This document shows, one piece after another, positions 22,869 through 33,289 of a stretch of DNA of 64,000 nt. A program made the position numbers and the translations under genes. Source of the stretch: Theocolax elegans. Its lineage: Eukaryota; Arthropoda; Insecta; Hymenoptera; Cerocephalidae. How positions within the stretch are numbered: position 1 is the first letter of the stretch; each line of letters begins with the position of its first letter. The DNA is taken from the NCBI GenBank assembly GCA_026168455.1, contig CM047426.1:45092307-45156306 (forward strand), read 5' to 3'. The notes beneath the pieces are model-generated. The model did not search any database. It was not told the DNA's origin and saw only the letters and a list, made by a program, of their open reading frames with translations.

Positions 22869-23870
22869 TGTGACATGGCAGTTATAACTGCATGTCACGT
22901 AATTAAAAACAATCTATATTTTATTCAAATAGTAAAATTAAACTTTCCAAAGCCACGCGGATTGTAAGAATGAGCGAGGACTCATTCGGAATTTTGCTAG
23001 GCCAAACCATGAGACAGAGTCTTGGTGTGATGCGTACCCGCGCACACATGTACTTGCATATAAACAGTACTCGAGCACATAAAAGTATCCTTTGGCGTCT
23101 TTTGTGCAATTCATATTCCGGCGTCCCTTTTCAGCTCCAAAATTCCACAGTAGTCTATCCAGCTTCGAAGAAGATATCCAGATGTCCAGCGATAATGATA
23201 CGTGCCAGTGAGATGTCAATCAGCTGCGCGGAACTAAGGATTGAACGTGCGGCTGCATTCTCCCGCATACTGCACCTGTAACGAAGAATAGACTCGGGCA
23301 AGCCCAACATTAACTCGGACTTAATAAATAAGAAGAACAAGTTAAGCTTACTGAGTATTGTTTTTGTGCCCGATGTCAATGTCTAACTACAAACACCAGC
23401 TTCTCGAGTAAATAAGTATATGCAAGCGAGAGAGAAGATGCGCGCCACTGTATACTACCGTAGTCAAGCGAACGAGATCCAACTGTTGCGCACAGCGCAT
23501 GCACGCGGACTCGCTGATTGGCTCGACACGACGAGCTCGGTGATTCTGAGGTGAGCCGTCGTACGAGGCAAACGCCAACTTTTATTTTACGTAAGATTTG
23601 GATCGACTGAGAGCGACAGAGCGACCTGGTGATCGTGCCCGTAGGTGAGATTTCGTGCACGTTCCCATCTCCCAGTTTCCTGCGAGGCTTAGTTCGTTTG
23701 TGTGTGTGTGTGTGCGGTATTCGTGAAGTATGGAAAGTGCATATGTGATTTGCCGTTAGTAAACGGATGGCGATCGCGATATTTCGTTTAGTCATTATTT
23801 ATTAAATAACTTAAATCGAGCTTAATTGTATGTGTTTTATTTTAATCGAGCTGTCTATTCTAATCTCTAA
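22869..23870 (+). repeat. LTR-like repeat, copy 2
   Basis: Starts TGTGACATGGCAGTT with an internal inverted repeat (TGACATG...CATGTCA), identical to the start of copy 3 at 34,610. It contains the shared GC-richer block (GCGGACTCGCTGATTGGC near 23,506) and a degenerate primer-site motif near 23,768. Homology continues about 100 bp past that point. The outer 3' boundary is not resolved. Confidence 0.55.
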
Positions 23871-23883
23871 TTGGCAATGCATT

Positions 23884-23952
23884 ATGGCGACTGTACATGA
23901 CCACGGTAATAAAATATAAATAGTCCGTGGTAAATTCGTGTGTCGCCATTAC
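23884..23952. repeat. Small hairpin-forming repeat
   Basis: Arms ATGGCGACTGTACATGACCACGG and CCGTGGTAAATTCGTGTGTCGCCAT pair over most of their length around a short AT loop. Size and shape fit a very small inverted-repeat element. No second copy was seen in the window. Confidence 0.4.
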
Positions 23953-24105
23953 GGAATTGGCCTATGGCGGCCATTTTGTGAAAATTTCTGAAAGTTTGTG
24001 GTTAATCTTTAATTGATTTGACTTTGGTAAGTCGATGTTCAACTATTTTGACTGAATTTTAGAATAACTTTTTGTTTCTGAAATTTGCTATATTGCTGTT
24101 TTTGG

Positions 24106-25556
24106 CATATATATATATATATGGGGTATTCCACGTGAAGTGGTCCGATCAAAATTTTAAAATGCACCAAATTTTGGGTACACATTGCAAATATTTCTCA
24201 GAATACAGAAAAAAATTTTTAGGTACTGGAATCTATTTGCTCAAAAGTTATTCTAACCTCAAACAGTGGATTTTTCCAAGTTTTTTTCAACAGCAGCTGG
24301 GTTTACCACTATTTAACTCAAAATCTATCAACTTTTACTATAGAACATTATATGTAACATTCGTTGCTAATTGTGTTTGGAATTTATTCTTCTGGGTTAG
24401 AATTTCTAATTTCAAGGTGAATGTTATATAAACTACATGTCAATATTCAACTTGGAAAAAGTGCAAGTGCGCCACAATTGATTTTTTTATCCAAAAGTCT
24501 AAAAGAAAGCTTGGAGCAATACCTTTCAAATGGTCTGTAGAAGTTTTATGGCCTTCAATTCTGTAAAAAGTTATGATAATTTAAAAAAACACGAAAATTT
24601 TTAAAAAATTTAAATGGGAATTACCATGTTAATTTTTATGAATTTTTTCTCTTTCTTTAAATTATCATAAGTTTTATAACCATATATAAACATCATTATT
24701 ACAATAATTATAATGAATAATATGATAACGTGACAGTGACAAGTTTGTGAAATCTAAACAATGTATTGCTGAATAATAATAATAATAATGTTGATACTTT
24801 TATAGTAATCCTTCAGATTAGTATTATAATTCTTGTAAGGGATGTAAAACTAAAAATCCAGCATTATAAATGTTTAAAAAATAATTTTTTATAATTTTAT
24901 AATAATATTTGTATTTTTAGCAGCTTACAGGGGATTAGATGGATACTGAAACAAGTGGAGATACTTTTCTACCATTCCAAGGTAAGTGCATAAATTTTTT
25001 TGCAATGACCATGCTACTAGATTCCTCGTTATAAGGCAACAAATATACATTTCTATTTATATTTCAGGCACTTTTCCCGGATATTTTGACCATAAGTAAT
25101 CTTAATGATTTAGACCCACTCTGGAAATTTTTAGGCAGTTTCTGACTATAAAAAGACATCTTTTAGACAGTATTAGGTTACCAGAGTCCGGAGCAGAATT
25201 GCTGATTTTCACTATTTAAGGTTTAAATGGCTTACAAGAGTGAGACAGCATACATTTATGTCTTTAAAAGTATTTTTAATGAAAAGTTCGGAAAATTTTA
25301 CAAAAAAAGTCATACTTATGTTTTTAGTGAAATATGCATCCCCTGGGAGCTAACAATTCATGAAAATGGGCATATAATGCAAAAAAGTGCTAAAATGTCA
25401 ACTTTGACTCTCTGTAACTTAAAATAATGGCCCAGAAAAAATCTGAAAAAGTTCAGGAGAACTACTGGATACCTCTAAAACATATTCCCACAGTTATAGC
25501 AATATTTATTTTTTTCATCTTCGATGTCACAGAGAACCACCCATATATATATATTG
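24106..25556 (+). repeat. TA-flanked interspersed repeat, longest single copy
   Basis: Bounded by TA runs. The left end is ATGGGGTATTCCACGTG and the right end CAGAGAACCACCCA. Its 3' two-thirds match 61,040-61,975 and, inverted, 60,300-60,960. The segment from 25,003 matches the repeats at 2 and 3.9 kb. It holds a possible short exon at 24,921-24,981, which follows TTTTTAG and contains ATG at 24,939. The exon ends in GTAAGT, with a matching acceptor TATTTCAG at 25,060-25,067. The family is unknown. Confidence 0.6.
24921..25140 (+). other. Possible two-exon minigene inside the repeat
   Basis: The first exon would read MDTETSGDTFLPFQ from ATG at 24,939. An 86-bp intron would run from GTAAGT (24,982) to CAG (25,067). 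The frame after splicing stops after ten further codons. The acceptor is CGG instead of CAG in the other copies I can align, so splicing would be specific to this copy. This is weak evidence for a gene, recorded because the donor and start are conserved in the copy at 61,350. Confidence 0.2.
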
Positions 25557-26168
25557 TCGTAAGCCGGCGGGTCGGGTGACACTGGCGAGTCCGGTGTCGA
25601 CGGTAAGTCGTCCAGGAAGGCCGAGTAGATGCTGGTCCGCTGCGTTGCTGTCGTAGTGGCTTCTGCGTTGGCTGAGCGAGGACACAGCACTAACCCCTCA
25701 ACTAGCTCTCTACGAGCCTGGCCCTGGCCTCGAGAAACTCGTGGCCAGAGTCGGACGGTCGGATGAATTTCGGTACTCCAAGGTAATCGCTCTCGGTGAG
25801 TTCGTACGGCATGGATGGAATGGGAGAAGGAGCAAATAATTATGACCAACAAATGATCTTAATTTAAATTCGCCTTTATTGAAAACTGTATAGATGATAC
25901 AGTAATTGCCCCGAAAGGTGGAGTACTCCCGCAGTGGGAGAAGGCGAGCTGCTGTACGCTCGAACGGGCCTATACTTATAACGGCGCTCGCTTATCTTGA
26001 TAACGAGAACGGCGCGATAAGGGGGTATCCACCTTACGACCGTTATCGGTACTACATACTACGTATAAGCTGTATGTATAAAGGCCGCGCGGTTCACGCC
26101 TATTGATAGTATGCTTGTGTATAACAATATATATATATATAAACACCAGTATCGGTACTTATGGTGAC
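25556..26168 (-). repeat. Solo-LTR-like block
   Basis: Read on the minus strand it begins TGTCACCATAAG and ends CTTACGACA, with TG...CA termini. It is GC-richer than its surroundings. It has a TATACATACAG stretch upstream of a AATAAAGG poly(A)-type signal near 25,870-25,885. I see no matching flank duplication: a TA run on the left, CTACG on the right. It could be a truncated element rather than a clean solo LTR. Confidence 0.4.
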
Positions 26169-26310
26169 ACTACGTGTTATCTTGATGTTTTGAGGTTATA
26201 AAACATATGTAACGACTCAGATATAAGGGGGTGAATATTAATTGATAGAATAATGCATAAAAAACCAATAACCCAAATACCGAAATACCCCTCACGGGTA
26301 AAAAAGCACA

Positions 26311-26405
26311 CTTTGACCTTATAATATTAATGAAGTCCGGGGGCCTCCGGCACCTCGAAAGACGTTATAACTACAATCCTTCATTAATATTATAACGTCA
26401 AAGCG
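26311..26405. repeat. Hairpin with 24-bp arms
   Basis: CTTTGACCTTATAATATTAATGAAG near 26,312 is repeated inverted as CTTCATTAATATTATAACGTCAAAG near 26,380. The loop of about 44 bp contains CCGGGGGCCTCCGG. This could be a miniature element or a terminator-like structure. Confidence 0.5.
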
Positions 26406-26439
26406 GGGCTCACAAAGATAATTTTCCGAGTTTTTGTGT

Positions 26440-26575
26440 GTCGGCATAAGTATGGATACATGGTTGAATTTTCAGTGGAATTATGCTGACGTCGGCATAA
26501 TTACCCCAAAGTAAGCACAATTCCCATTTCCCGTAAGAATTTGTCGGCATAAGTACCGATTGATCAATTTATATA
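26440..26575. repeat. GTCGGCATAAGT-motif cluster, copy 1
   Basis: GTCGGCATAA occurs three times within about 110 bp, and TATGCTGACGTC sits between them. The same words appear at 57,318-57,435 in a different context, so this is a dispersed element of unknown kind. Confidence 0.4.
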
Positions 26576-26589
26576 TATATATATATATA

Positions 26590-27093
26590 TAAAGTGTATT
26601 TCAAAGCTTATTTAATTCTTGCTTGCTTGGAATTTGCAAGGAGCAAATTGTAAATAATAATTCGCTTTTATTTAACAACAGAAATTAATGCATATTGTAT
26701 AAATGTGTGTGTATTTTAATAATCTAGCTGAAAGAACAAGTTTTGTGTTGAGTTGTAAATTGAAAGTTGTTAAGTAATTCTGACTTGAATAATTTAATAT
26801 GTCAAGCTCAGTAAATTGAAATTTTGAATTAATAAAATAGATCAAGCTAAAAGAAAGCTAATAATTTTATGATACATTTTTTTATGTTAACAAGTGTAGG
26901 CGTATAGTGTTCTAGTCAGAGTTTAGTTTTTCTTTAAGAAATAGACAAGTGAAATTTTTGATTTTATTCATTAATCTTCCTGCAGTTTGGAAATTGTTAA
27001 TAGTACATGAATTGAATAATTTTAATGTGGAAATTTTAACAGTTTGACAAGCGAAGAGTCAGTACATGGCAAATTTGAACTTTTGAGTACTCG
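26590..27093. other. AT-rich spacer, no gene seen
   Basis: About 500 bp of AT-rich sequence with no open frame, motif or obvious repeat that I can support. Confidence 0.4.
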
Positions 27094-27518
27094 TTAACCC
27101 ATTAACGCCTGAAATAGAGAAACGGTAACTCTGTTTCCAACCCTAAATCTGTCACACATTCCTTAGATATATTCAAAGCAAACAAACTTTTTTCTAAGGA
27201 ATTTTTTTCCAAAAATCTAATATGGCGATATTTATACAAAAAAGTGGAAAATTTCGATGCTTATTTTATGAAATCCAATTTTTTATTGCATTAACGCTGA
27301 GGACGGAACTTTTCTTGCAACTGTGGGAGCATAAATTAGTTGTACTTCAAATTCAGTCGATTTCCGAATCCTGAAATTCAATATGGCGATTGGAAAATGG
27401 CGTCTGAAACGCAAAATTTTTGCCGTATATTCACGAATTTTCTTCTCATAAATGGTGCGTTTGACGAACAAATCAATAAGAACAAAAAGTGGTTAGAATC
27501 AACCAAAGAATACTTTAA

Positions 27519-28020
27519 GGGGATGTCGGAGCCATAGCCTACGTTGATAGCCGCTCGATCTCGAGGCTTCGAATGGCGCTGTAGTCAGGTGTCGATCTCT
27601 ACGATAAACGTACTTCAAACATAAATTATAAATTTTACAGCTACATAGAGCTGTTTAAAGATACTTTCTGCCCTAGCTATAACTAAAATTAAGGTAATTG
27701 TAATATTACTCTTGGCAGCAAATGTTTATTTTTTTAAAGAAATGTGAAATACGTTGCGTGTAGTAATACGGCAGATACAGACTTAAGTATTGCACATTTC
27801 TTTAAAAAAATAAACATTTGCTGCCAAGATTAATATTACAATTACCTTAATTTTAGTTATAGTTAGAGGGGAAAGTATCTTTCAACAGCTCTATGTAGCT
27901 GCAAAATTTATAATTTATGTTTTAAGTACGTTTATCGTAGAAATTGACACCTGACTACAGCGCCATTCGAAGCCTCGAGATCGAGCGGCTATCAACGTAG
28001 GCTATGTCTCCGACATCCCC
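27519..28020. mobile_element. TTAA-flanked miniature inverted-repeat element (502 bp)
   Basis: Almost perfect palindrome: arms 27,519-27,747 and 27,792-28,020, ends GGGGATGTCGGAG, loop of about 44 bp. TTAA stands on both sides (27,515-27,518 and 28,021-28,024). The matching place in the other terminal repeat of the host element (near 28,885) has a single TTAA between the same flanks, so it preserves the unoccupied site. There is no coding capacity. Confidence 0.85.
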
Positions 28021-28351
28021 TTAAATTTTTCCAAAGTTTTGAGCAAATTTTAATTTTTGCCAATAGGCAATTTATGACAAATTTCAAAATTGTTGAGTTA
28101 TTCAAACTGTTGGGGATAAATTAGTCAAATGGACAATTATTTTACAAACTCTGGCCTTTTTATACATTTAAAAAAACTGGGTTTGCGTTGCACCAATACT
28201 ACTAGAGAAAATAGGATAAAGGAAACAAATTATATTCATAGAAAATCAAAAAAGCGGAATTAATTTAATTACTATTATTGATTCTTAACCGATATCAATC
28301 ATTTCTACAGCATCTGGAGTAACACCACTCTTACCCTCGAAAAGATATTCC

Positions 28352-28560
28352 AATGAAGTGAAATCGAAAACGGAACTACCTTTTCCTAATGCATTTCATG
28401 TTTATAATACGTTTATGGGAGGGATTGATGTTCACAATGGCCATCGTAATAATGTTATGCCATGCATTCAATCAAAGAAGTGGACGTGGATTGTTTTTAT
28501 TATATTACTTTAGACTGTTGTCACCAAAGCAGTAGTACTTTTTAATTGTACTAATTCAAG
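28352..28560 (+). pseudogene. piggyBac transposase C-terminal remnant
   Basis: One frame reads FHVYNTFMGGIDVHN, then QSKKWTWIVFIILL, a stop, and TVVTKAVVLFNC. The MGGxD box with its catalytic Asp and the following SKKWxW segment are typical of the DDE_Tnp_1_7 (piggyBac) family. The rest of the transposase is deleted and the frame is stopped, so it is inactive. Confidence 0.75.
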
Positions 28561-29302
28561 TTGCAAAAAAGTTCAAAAGAATTTCTCATTTATATGAAAA
28601 AAATAAAAGAAAACAAAAGGCCGCTTTGACTCATTCACTACCACGCTGTAAGTGTCGGGTAACTTTGTACATCAGCGGCTAAGAAATAAGAATTCTTTAA
28701 TGAGATAATCATATTGTCTGAAATTTGAGAGATACTCGGGCACTAATTTAAAACAAATTTACTCGGAATTAACCAAAAAGTACACCTGAATTTTTTTCGA
28801 GGCAATTCGATAAATTTTTGAAATTTGTCATAAATTGCCTATTGGCAAAAGTAAAAAAGTTGCTCAAAACTCGTTGGAAAAATTTAAAGTATTTTTTGGC
28901 TGATTCAAAGCACTTTGAGAAGAAAATTCGTGAATATTCGGCAAAATTTTTGAGCTTCAGACGCCATATTGAATTTCAAGATTCGGAAATCTACTGAATT
29001 TTAAGTACAACTAATTTATGCTCCTATAGTTGCAAGAAAAAGTTCCGTCCTCAGCGTTAATGCAATAAAAAATTTGAATTTAAAAAAAGAAGCATCGAAA
29101 TTTTTCATTTTTTTGTATAAATATCGCCATATTAAATTTTTGGGTGGCGAATTCGTAGTCCTGAGACCGGAAAAGATAAATAGGCAAAAAAATTCTTTAG
29201 AAAAAAGTTTGTTTGCTTTGAATATATCTAAGGAATGTGTGACAGATTTAGGGTTGAAAACAGAGTTACCGTTTCTCTGTTTCGAGCGTAAATAGGTTAA
29301 CT

Positions 29303-29760
29303 AACAAGGGGAGTACTTGACCCCCGGAAAACAGATCTTATCCTAACTTTGGTATGTCTTTTGTAATATAAAAATATGAAGATAGCTATGATAAAAGTAA
29401 GAATTACTTCCAATTTGATCGCTAGTAACTCGGAAACAAATAAAGATGGGCACTGAAACCAAAAACCAGAAAAATGTTGAGTTCAAGTAGTTATGTTTTA
29501 AAAAAATCATTATTTGCTTCATTTGGAGCAAACTTATAAAGAAAATAAGAAATTGAAGAAATTTTAACCAAAGTTTAATATGAAAAATTTGTTTCTTTTG
29601 GCCTAATAGTCTTCAATTTCTTATTTTCTTCATAACCTTGCTTCAAAGTAAGCAATTTGAGCTTCTTTTTTTCAAACCATATCTTCTTGAACTCAACTTC
29701 CTTCTGGTTTTTAGTTCGATTGTTTATCTTGTGCTAATGTAGACATGCCAAACTATCCCG
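29303..29760. repeat. Foldback repeat; outer part recurs inverted at 32,199-32,425
   Basis: 29,440-29,600 pairs with 29,610-29,725 as an imperfect inverted repeat centred near 29,590 (AAATAAGAAATTGAAG against CTTCAATTTCTTATTT). The segment 29,303-29,440, beginning AACAAGGGGAGTACTTGAC, reappears inverted at 32,215-32,425. The DNA between, including the LINE, is therefore framed by inverted copies. Confidence 0.6.
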
Positions 29761-29764
29761 TATA

Positions 29765-29850
29765 AGGGAATGAGATAGCTCTGCGGTAAAGTCTCTGACT
29801 GCCACGCGCTATGACGGGGTTCGATTCCCGGCGAGGGCAGATTTTTTTTA
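29765..29850 (+). other. tRNA-like (Gly-type) sequence, probable SINE head or tRNA relic
   Basis: Contains an A-box-like TAGCTCTGCGG and a consensus B box GGTTCGATTCCC, with CTGCCACGCG at the anticodon position as in glycine tRNA (GCC). A T8 run follows, a polymerase III-type stop. The acceptor and D stems do not pair well, so it is not a functional tRNA gene by eye. Confidence 0.45.
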
Positions 29851-30288
29851 TTTCACATTTAATGTTTAAAGAATTAGTTTAAACTTTAAAAAGTGGAAAA
29901 TTGTAAGATTTATAATTTTATAAATTTTTTTTATACATTTGCCAGTTTTGCTCTGAATACCATTGCGATACGACCAAAACTGACAAAGATGCTAATAATT
30001 ACTATATAAAACAATTGTTATAAATTATTAAAATCTATTTAAATATTTCATGTGTAATAATAATAAGATACTAAATTTAAAATTATTGTTTAATGCAATT
30101 TACAGTGAAAATTGACATTAGGCCAATTTTCAATGAAATTATAAGTTTTACAATAAACCAAGACTTGCGTATAGATTAAGCGTATTGTAAAACTTATACC
30201 GTTTCTATTATAATTAAACAATATAATAACTAATATATTTATAACCCAAAACAAAGTACATTGAGAGCAACGACATCTCAGGCTACCA
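29851..30288. other. AT-rich spacer, no gene seen
   Basis: AT-rich sequence. An inverted pair (ATAAGTTTTACAATA near 30,142 and TATTGTAAAACTTAT near 30,183) is visible. No gene is supported. Confidence 0.4.
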
Positions 30289-30289
30289 A

Positions 30290-30550
30290 TACAGATACGT
30301 CGACGCATGTACGTGAGACGGTCTATGGTGAGGGAAGCAAAAGCCTAAGAAAGATCAAGCCGATCCCACCTCAACGGGAAAGTTTCCCCCACTACTGCTA
30401 ACCGCCAAGCCTGGATAAAATCAACAGCTCTCGCTGCCTCAGCAGCATTTTCATCGTGAACAACGACGGGTTTAAGCGGCCTCACCGCATTGATAGAGCC
30501 CGCGTGACTCTCTATGAATTTATTAATTGTATGACTCCTCGAGTGAGTCG
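30290..30550 (-). pseudogene. Unrecognised coding remnant
   Basis: On the minus strand one frame is open for about 60 codons with protein-like composition (FIESHAGSINAVRPLKPVVV, then DENAAEAARAVDFIQAW and VVGETFPLRWDRLDLS). Its GC content is higher than that of the flanks. I do not recognise the family. Position and surroundings suggest a retroelement or transposon fragment. Confidence 0.35.
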
Positions 30551-30649
30551 ATGTAAGGGAGCTATATCTCCCAAATAAATAAATAGCAAAATGTTATTAC
30601 TCTGTTAATAAAGTATTACAATTATTTCATAAAACCGTATAAAGTATAA

Positions 30650-31710
30650 ATAATTATGGAGGCCTGCAAGACATGCCCATGGACAAGGCGACTACTGTCC
30701 ACCTCTTTGACAAGAAATACAGGATCAGCCTTCCTTCAAAAGAAGACTGGACATCTCAAAAGGCTCAACTTCCCGCATCTGGAGAGGTCTGGTATACAGA
30801 CGGCTCAAAGAATGCGGGAGGCTCAGGAGCCGGTGTCTACAGAAGGAGGGATGGAAAAGGACAGACCATACCGCTCGGAGCGTACACGACTGTGCACCAA
30901 GCGGAGCTGCTGGCCATCATCTACTGTACACACTGGGCGGCCTCCTACAAATCCAGGGAGTATCTGTATATCTGCTCGGACAGTAGGAGTGCTTTAGAAG
31001 CCCTGAACGCACCTGTCAACAGATCCCAACTGGTGACGGAGTGCCACCATGCTCTGAATGAACTGGCTGGCTGCCGCTCTGTGACCCTACTATGGGTGCC
31101 AAGTCACATTGGCATCAGGGGAAACGAAGTGGCAGACAGACTTGCCAAACAAGCAAGCAGGGAACGGTTCATTGGACCGGAGCCAATTGTTGGCATCTGC
31201 AACTCGGAATTCGTAAAGATAACCCGAGAGTGGATAGCCAAGAAACACGAAGGGGCCTGGAAGAATGCGCCGGGCTGTCGTGTAGCAAAAAGCTTTATTA
31301 AACCCCAAATGCTAGGAGACTGGGCTTCCCAAATCTCCAAGTTAAGCAAGAGGATCGCAAGATTAGTGGCAGCTATGATAACTGGTCACGGCGCGTTACT
31401 TAAATACAGACATATGATAGGACTAAGCGAAAGTCCAACATGTAGATTCTGTAAATTAGAGGATGAGACAACACTGCATATCGTCTGCAAGTGTCCAGCC
31501 CTCATGGAGAGAAGGAAAACCCATCTTAGGGAATTCCTTCTGCATTGTATAGACTTTACGGCAGAGGACATTCCAAGAATAATTTCCTTCTGGAATAATA
31601 TCTTTGAATGAGCCCACTGCATCAGAGGGACGCCAAGGGACTACCCATGCGCCCGGAGGCCTTATAGGCCCGACTCAATCAATAATAATAATAATAATAA
31701 TAATAAATAA
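30650..31710 (+). mobile_element. 5'-truncated LINE of the RNase H-encoding (I/R1-like) group
   Basis: Comprises the C-terminal coding part of ORF2, a 3' untranslated region of about 75 bp and a tail of (AAT)n at 31,680-31,706. Truncation at the 5' side is usual for LINE insertion by target-primed reverse transcription. It differs from the CR1-like LINEs at 7-17 kb in having RNase H and in its tail repeat. Confidence 0.8.
30673..31611 (+). CDS. LINE ORF2 C-terminal part: RNase H and zinc knuckle
   Basis: An uninterrupted 312-codon frame, N-terminally truncated. It is a type I RNase H domain, which removes RNA from the RNA-DNA hybrid during reverse transcription. All four acidic residues are visible: WYTDGSKN (D43), HQAELLAI (E78), ICSDSRSAL (D103) and GNEVADRLAKQ (D155). 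A C-terminal finger CRFCKLEDETTLHIVCKC lies near residues 262-280. The ATG at 30,673 is simply the first in the surviving frame. Endonuclease and reverse transcriptase are missing, so it cannot move alone. The absence of stops suggests a fairly young insertion. Confidence 0.85.
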   Translation: MPMDKATTVHLFDKKYRISLPSKEDWTSQKAQLPASGEVWYTDGSKNAGGSGAGVYRRRDGKGQTIPLGAYTTVHQAELLAIIYCTHWAASYKSREYLYICSDSRSALEALNAPVNRSQLVTECHHALNELAGCRSVTLLWVPSHIGIRGNEVADRLAKQASRERFIGPEPIVGICNSEFVKITREWIAKKHEGAWKNAPGCRVAKSFIKPQMLGDWASQISKLSKRIARLVAAMITGHGALLKYRHMIGLSESPTCRFCKLEDETTLHIVCKCPALMERRKTHLREFLLHCIDFTAEDIPRIISFWNNIFE

Positions 31711-31915
31711 TTAACACTTGTGGGGATAGTTAGCCTATTAAGTCTAAAGGAATCGAAGTACCATTCATAAGGTGACGCGCGAGATGAGAATTTGTTTTCT
31801 CTTCGAACTACGTCATTGAATGGATATTGGGATCTTTAGACTTAAATTGTTAAACTGTTATAACTCACGTGGTAACGCGTGACAAGAGAATTTGGTTTCT
31901 CTTTGACCTACGTTC

Positions 31916-32016
31916 AGGGTTGCCAGATGGCGATTTTTTCTCTTTGTTGCTCTTGCTTAATAAACATCAATATACGTAAGAGAGAAAAGGAAAAAAAATC
32001 GCCAACTGGTCACTCT
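31916..32016 (+). repeat. 101-bp inverted-repeat miniature element, copy 1
   Basis: Starts AGGGTTGCCAGATGGCGATTTTTTC and ends AAAAAATCGCCAACTGGTCACTCTG, so the ends are inverted repeats around TTAATAAACATCAATATACG. A nearly identical copy lies in opposite orientation at 57,443-57,543. There is no coding potential. Confidence 0.7.
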
Positions 32017-32198
32017 GCCTACGTTACTGGGTTAAAACGGGACTACAATTATGGGCAATGCTCATCCATTACAAGTATTAACGATGAAATGCTCATTCGT
32101 CACTCGGTTGTTGGATGGGAACGTTTTCCTACCCAGCACGGAGTGGTGAATTAATAAAAATGAAATTTAAAGACATAATTTCAATTTTATAATTTATT

Positions 32199-32425
32199 AT
32201 GCGACAAAACAGGACCGTCACAATCTTTATTTGTTTCCGAGTTATAAGCGACCGAATTGGAAGTAATTTTTACTCCTATTATTGTTGGATGTCGAATGAC
32301 TTCCGTAAAAGTGGCCATTGGCAAGAGATAACTTGGCTTTCTTCATATTTTTATATTACAAAATACATACTTAAGTTGGAATAAGATCCGTTTCCCGAAG
32401 GTCAAGTACTCCCCTTGTAAGTAGG
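32199..32425 (-). repeat. Inverted copy of 29,303-29,450
   Basis: Reads TTCATATTTTTATATTACAAAA and then TCAAGTACTCCCCTTGT, the reverse complement of the start of the repeat at 29,303. Divergence is moderate. This marks the right edge of a block framed by inverted repeats. Confidence 0.6.
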
Positions 32426-32520
32426 TAATAATTATTTTAATAATATAATGTGGCTAGTACGCAACACTGAAAACAGGTTGGTAAATATTTCTTATGCTTA
32501 AGCGGATTAATATTGGATTA

Positions 32521-32590
32521 TTAACCCATTAAAAACCAGGCAAAATCTAGCAGAAATATCGATAAATGAACTATGCCATCCTTTGCATAT
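32521..32590 (+). repeat. Possible piggyBac-type terminus
   Basis: TTAACCCATTAAAAACCAGGC resembles the TTAA plus CCCATTAACGCC end at 27,094. Only one end is visible, so it is a weak candidate for a related terminal repeat. Confidence 0.3.
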
Positions 32591-32904
32591 TAAAAACAAT
32601 ACCCATGTTTTTTTTCGATTACAATTGTTTATAACAAATTTTTTAAACAAATATCCTATAAAACACCCGACAAATATCTATGTAATGTTTTTTTGTCAGA
32701 GTTCAATTTGTTAGTCTAAAACCGAAACAAACTTTTTCACGTGTAAATCATCCTTCTCATCCGACTTAGATGTAGACCTGCGGAAAAACGTAGTGCTACA
32801 TGCTACAATTGGATGAGCTTAATTTTTTTCAAAACCTTCCGTGTTGAAGATCACGTTTGAGTGGCAGGCTCACGGTGCCGCAAAAAAAAGTTTCTTGCGC
32901 GGTA

Positions 32905-33145
32905 TACCAGACCACGTGAACTTTATGTTTTTGGGGTCGCTGAATCCGATCCGTGGTCCATTCAACCCGAGCATGTCAGGATCAAGGTCAGGCCAAGGTC
33001 AAATTCAGAAAATACATCGCAAACAAAGTGAACCAGTATATCTACATGTTTTTAGGGTCTCTGAATAAGAATCAGTGGGCCATTTGACCCGGTCATATCA
33101 GGGTCAAGGTCAGGCCAAGGTCAAATTCAGAAAATGTATCGTATA
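32905..33145. repeat. Two tandem units of about 122 bp with AAGGTCA motifs
   Basis: GTTTTTGGGGTCGCTGAAT at 32,927 is repeated as GTTTTTAGGGTCTCTGAAT at about 33,050. Each unit ends with TCAAGGTCAGGCCAAGGTCAA and then ATTCAGAAAAT. The AAGGTCA words resemble those in the terminal repeats of the DD41D element at 57.8 kb, so this may be a relic of the same kind of sequence. Confidence 0.6.
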
Positions 33146-33289
33146 ATTGAAAATGCACCAAAGCCATCGAACGCATTACTTTATCTGTAAAACTATATCG
33201 TACATTCGAAAATCACTATTACCCAATAATCCGATTATCTCATAAACCGATAAATCCATAACTTAAGACAATCTGCCCTTCCGTACTCT

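Larger units (their letters stand above)
27098..29296 (+). mobile_element. piggyBac-like DNA transposon with long terminal inverted repeats
   Basis: Flanked by TTAA at 27,094-27,097 and 29,297-29,300, the piggyBac target duplication. The ends are CCCATTAACGC and, on the other strand, CCTATTTACGC. About 490 bp at each side is inverted: 27,098-27,514 plus 28,025-28,100, against 28,800-29,296. A transposase remnant lies inside. A 502-bp miniature element interrupts the left repeat. Removing it leaves a 1.7-kb element, too short for a full transposase, so this is a non-autonomous, partly deleted copy. Confidence 0.75.

Noticed and set aside
24072..24431. A 119-codon plus-strand frame at the left end of the TA-flanked repeat
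   Set aside because: It is rich in Phe, Ile, Tyr and Lys, starts inside the TA run and has no recognisable domain. This is most likely chance in AT-rich DNA.
29765..29850. Functional glycine tRNA gene
   Set aside because: The A and B boxes are good, but the acceptor and D stems do not pair, so it is listed only as tRNA-like.
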